From JBEIQE01 sp040376705 (lineage in GTDB: Bacteria; Pseudomonadota; Alphaproteobacteria; UBA2400): a stretch of DNA of 64,000 nucleotides. The translations under genes and the position numbers were made by a program. Under the pieces are notes generated by a model. That model saw nothing but the letters and a program-made list of their open reading frames with translations. It was not told where the DNA came from and searched no databases. Location: contig JBEIQE010000009.1 of the NCBI GenBank assembly GCA_040376705.1, forward strand, positions 1 to 64,000, in the 5' to 3' direction. Shown here piece by piece: positions 62,675-64,000 of the stretch. The first letter of the stretch is position 1. Each line of letters starts with the position of its first letter.

Positions 62675-64000
62675 TTAAGTGTTACGCCACTGGTAAGACC
62701 AGGTTTCGGAAACCTGCTTACCATTCTCGCGCAAGAAGCACCGCAGCTCGTGGACATCATCGCCATCGGTCTCGAGGTCGAAGGTCACGCGCCAGCCATT
62801 ACTGTGCTGGTTGCGCACCAAAGACACCCCGGAGACGATTCCGGCGCTGCTCCAAATTTCCTGTTGCGGTGCAACGATACGGTTTCTTTGTCCATGATTC
62901 AGGTCTTTGTAGTCAATCACGAACTTGGTTTTGTGCTGGTCAAATTGTCGCCCCACATGGGTGGCCACCACTTCGGCCGGGCGGCGGCCCTTGGCCGGGC
63001 CATTCCCCCAACTCAAGCGGTAAGCAAACTCAAGCGCCTGACCGGCCTCAACCGGTGCCTCCGGCACCCAGAAAGCCACGATATTGTCATGAATTTCGCT
63101 GTCCGTAGGGATCTCGATGAGCTGGACTGAGCCACGGCCCCAGCTGCCCTTGGGCTCAACCCACAGGCTTGGACGCTGTTCGTAATTGGCCTCGAGGTCT
63201 TGATATCCGTTAAACTCGCGGTCGCGCTGCAGCAGACCAAAGCCCTTGGGGCTTTCATTCTGATAGCTGCTGACGTTGAGCTTGGAGGGGTTCAGCAGCG
63301 GGCGCCACAGCCACTCGCCGTTATTGCCGAGCATGAGCATGCCATCGCTGTCATGTACTTCAGGGCGGAAGTCGTGGTTCAGGCGGTCGTCATTCTCGCC
63401 AAAAGCGTACATCGAGGTGAGCGGAGCCACGCCCAGCTTCTCCACCTTCTGGCGGGTAAACAGGCGCACGGTCACGTCCATGGTGGTCTCAGGACCGGGC
63501 GTGATGATAAAGCGGTAGGCGCCAGTCACGCTGGGGCTGTCGAGCAACGCGTTGACCACCACCGTGCCGTTGCCCGTCGGGCGCTCAAGCCAGAACTTGG
63601 TGAAATTGGGGAATTCTTCGCCGCGCGCGAGGGCGGTATCAATCGCCAGGCCGCGGGCCGAAAGGCCGTAATGCTGGCCTTTGCCCACACCCCTAAAGTA
63701 GCTGGCACCCAGGAAGACCATGAACTCATCGAAGTAATCAGGCCGGTTGATGGGCGCGTGCAGACGGAAGCCCGCATAACCAAGGGCCTTGTTGGTGGCC
63801 ACAGCCTCGGGCACCTCAAGCGGGCCGAAGCCGAACAACGCGGGGTCATACGCAATCGGGCGGGACTGACCAGCCACAACCTCGTTCAGCTCAACCGGCA
63901 GCATGTAAAGCGCGCCAAGATGGAAGAACTGCGCCCTGAACGGCACGCCGCGCTGGCGCCACAGGGCCTTGTCCGGCTTGAAGCGAATATCGCGGTAGGC
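62675..64000 (-). CDS. opgG: Periplasmic glucan biosynthesis protein OpgG/OpgD (N-terminus missing)
   Basis: Periplasmic protein needed to make or branch osmoregulated periplasmic glucans. The frame is open for 442 codons to the window edge, starting AYRDIRFKPDKALW, so the signal sequence and first residues are outside. The family pattern is clear: FFHLGALYMLPVELNEV, GYAGFRLHAPINRPDYFDE, FLGASYFRGVG and YGLSARGLAIDTA. ALLDSPSVTGAYRF, RPEVHDSDG and the C-terminal Ig-like domain with LRCFLREN also fit. OpgG and OpgD cannot be separated with confidence here. Confidence 0.92.
   Translation of the reverse strand, partial: AYRDIRFKPDKALWRQRGVPFRAQFFHLGALYMLPVELNEVVAGQSRPIAYDPALFGFGPLEVPEAVATNKALGYAGFRLHAPINRPDYFDEFMVFLGASYFRGVGKGQHYGLSARGLAIDTALARGEEFPNFTKFWLERPTGNGTVVVNALLDSPSVTGAYRFIITPGPETTMDVTVRLFTRQKVEKLGVAPLTSMYAFGENDDRLNHDFRPEVHDSDGMLMLGNNGEWLWRPLLNPSKLNVSSYQNESPKGFGLLQRDREFNGYQDLEANYEQRPSLWVEPKGSWGRGSVQLIEIPTDSEIHDNIVAFWVPEAPVEAGQALEFAYRLSWGNGPAKGRRPAEVVATHVGRQFDQHKTKFVIDYKDLNHGQRNRIVAPQQEIWSSAGIVSGVSLVRNQHSNGWRVTFDLETDGDDVHELRCFLRENGKQVSETWSYQWRNT

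Overview
The window reads as the chromosome of an alphaproteobacterium. It has the order smc, DsbA-like, dciA, mutY and a complete division and cell-wall (dcw) cluster from mraZ to ftsZ. It also has lpxC-bamD-recN-ligA, a three-gene proton-translocating transhydrogenase of the Rhodospirillum type, a usg gene, opgG/opgH and a type A RNase P RNA. MurE carries a DNPR motif, so the peptidoglycan is probably meso-diaminopimelate type. Lipid A genes show a Gram-negative envelope. I cannot place it below class level; nothing excludes a Rhodospirillales-like or Micavibrio-like lineage.

Layout. 1-4.4 kb (minus): smc (cut by the left edge), a DsbA-like thioredoxin protein and dciA. 4.4-9.6 kb (plus): mutY, an unknown exported protein, and the overlapping Kdo/lipid A genes waaA-lpxK-lpxL. 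9.6-12.3 kb (minus): tadA-xseA-DMT transporter. 12.3-15.0 kb: an AmpD-type amidase, an alpha/beta hydrolase and a membrane fatty acid desaturase. 15.2-15.6 kb: rnpB. 15.6-17.7 kb (minus): unknown small genes and a lone pseudopilin. 17.9-36.5 kb (plus): mraZ-rsmH-ftsL-ftsI-murE-murF-mraY-murD-ftsW-murG-murC-murB-ddl-ftsQ-ftsA-ftsZ, opened by three MraZ boxes and closed by a terminator. 36.5-46.8 kb: accessory genes, including a two-gene unit (helical unknown plus acetyltransferase), malate dehydrogenase, a frameshifted MFS transporter, a strange PEP-utilising enzyme, lpxC and a SixA-like phosphatase. 46.9-51.5 kb: bamD-recN-ligA. 51.5-54.9 kb (minus): pntAA-pntAB-pntB and an exported unknown. 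54.9-58.8 kb (plus): a CPA1 antiporter, then an ABC exporter behind a leader peptide and competing hairpins. 58.8-64 kb: usg, an unknown, and opgG-unknown-opgH (opgG cut by the right edge).

Most of the window is envelope and division machinery packed in overlapping operons. Two items look new. The protein at 42037-44448 has an apparently intact PEP-binding barrel and a swivelling phosphohistidine-like domain, but in place of the ATP-grasp or HPr-binding part it carries a duplicated, unrecognised N-terminal domain. The ABC exporter at 56938 is preceded by an 18-residue leader ORF whose 3' end and stop codon lie inside one of two mutually exclusive hairpins, the layout of a translational attenuator. 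The sequence TTAACCAT, which resembles a CtrA half-site, sits 68 to 97 bases before three lone genes, including the PEP enzyme.

Apart from the 401-base leader region before the ABC exporter and the rnpB locus, no gap exceeds 300 bases. I saw no tRNA, rRNA, insertion sequence, prophage or CRISPR array.
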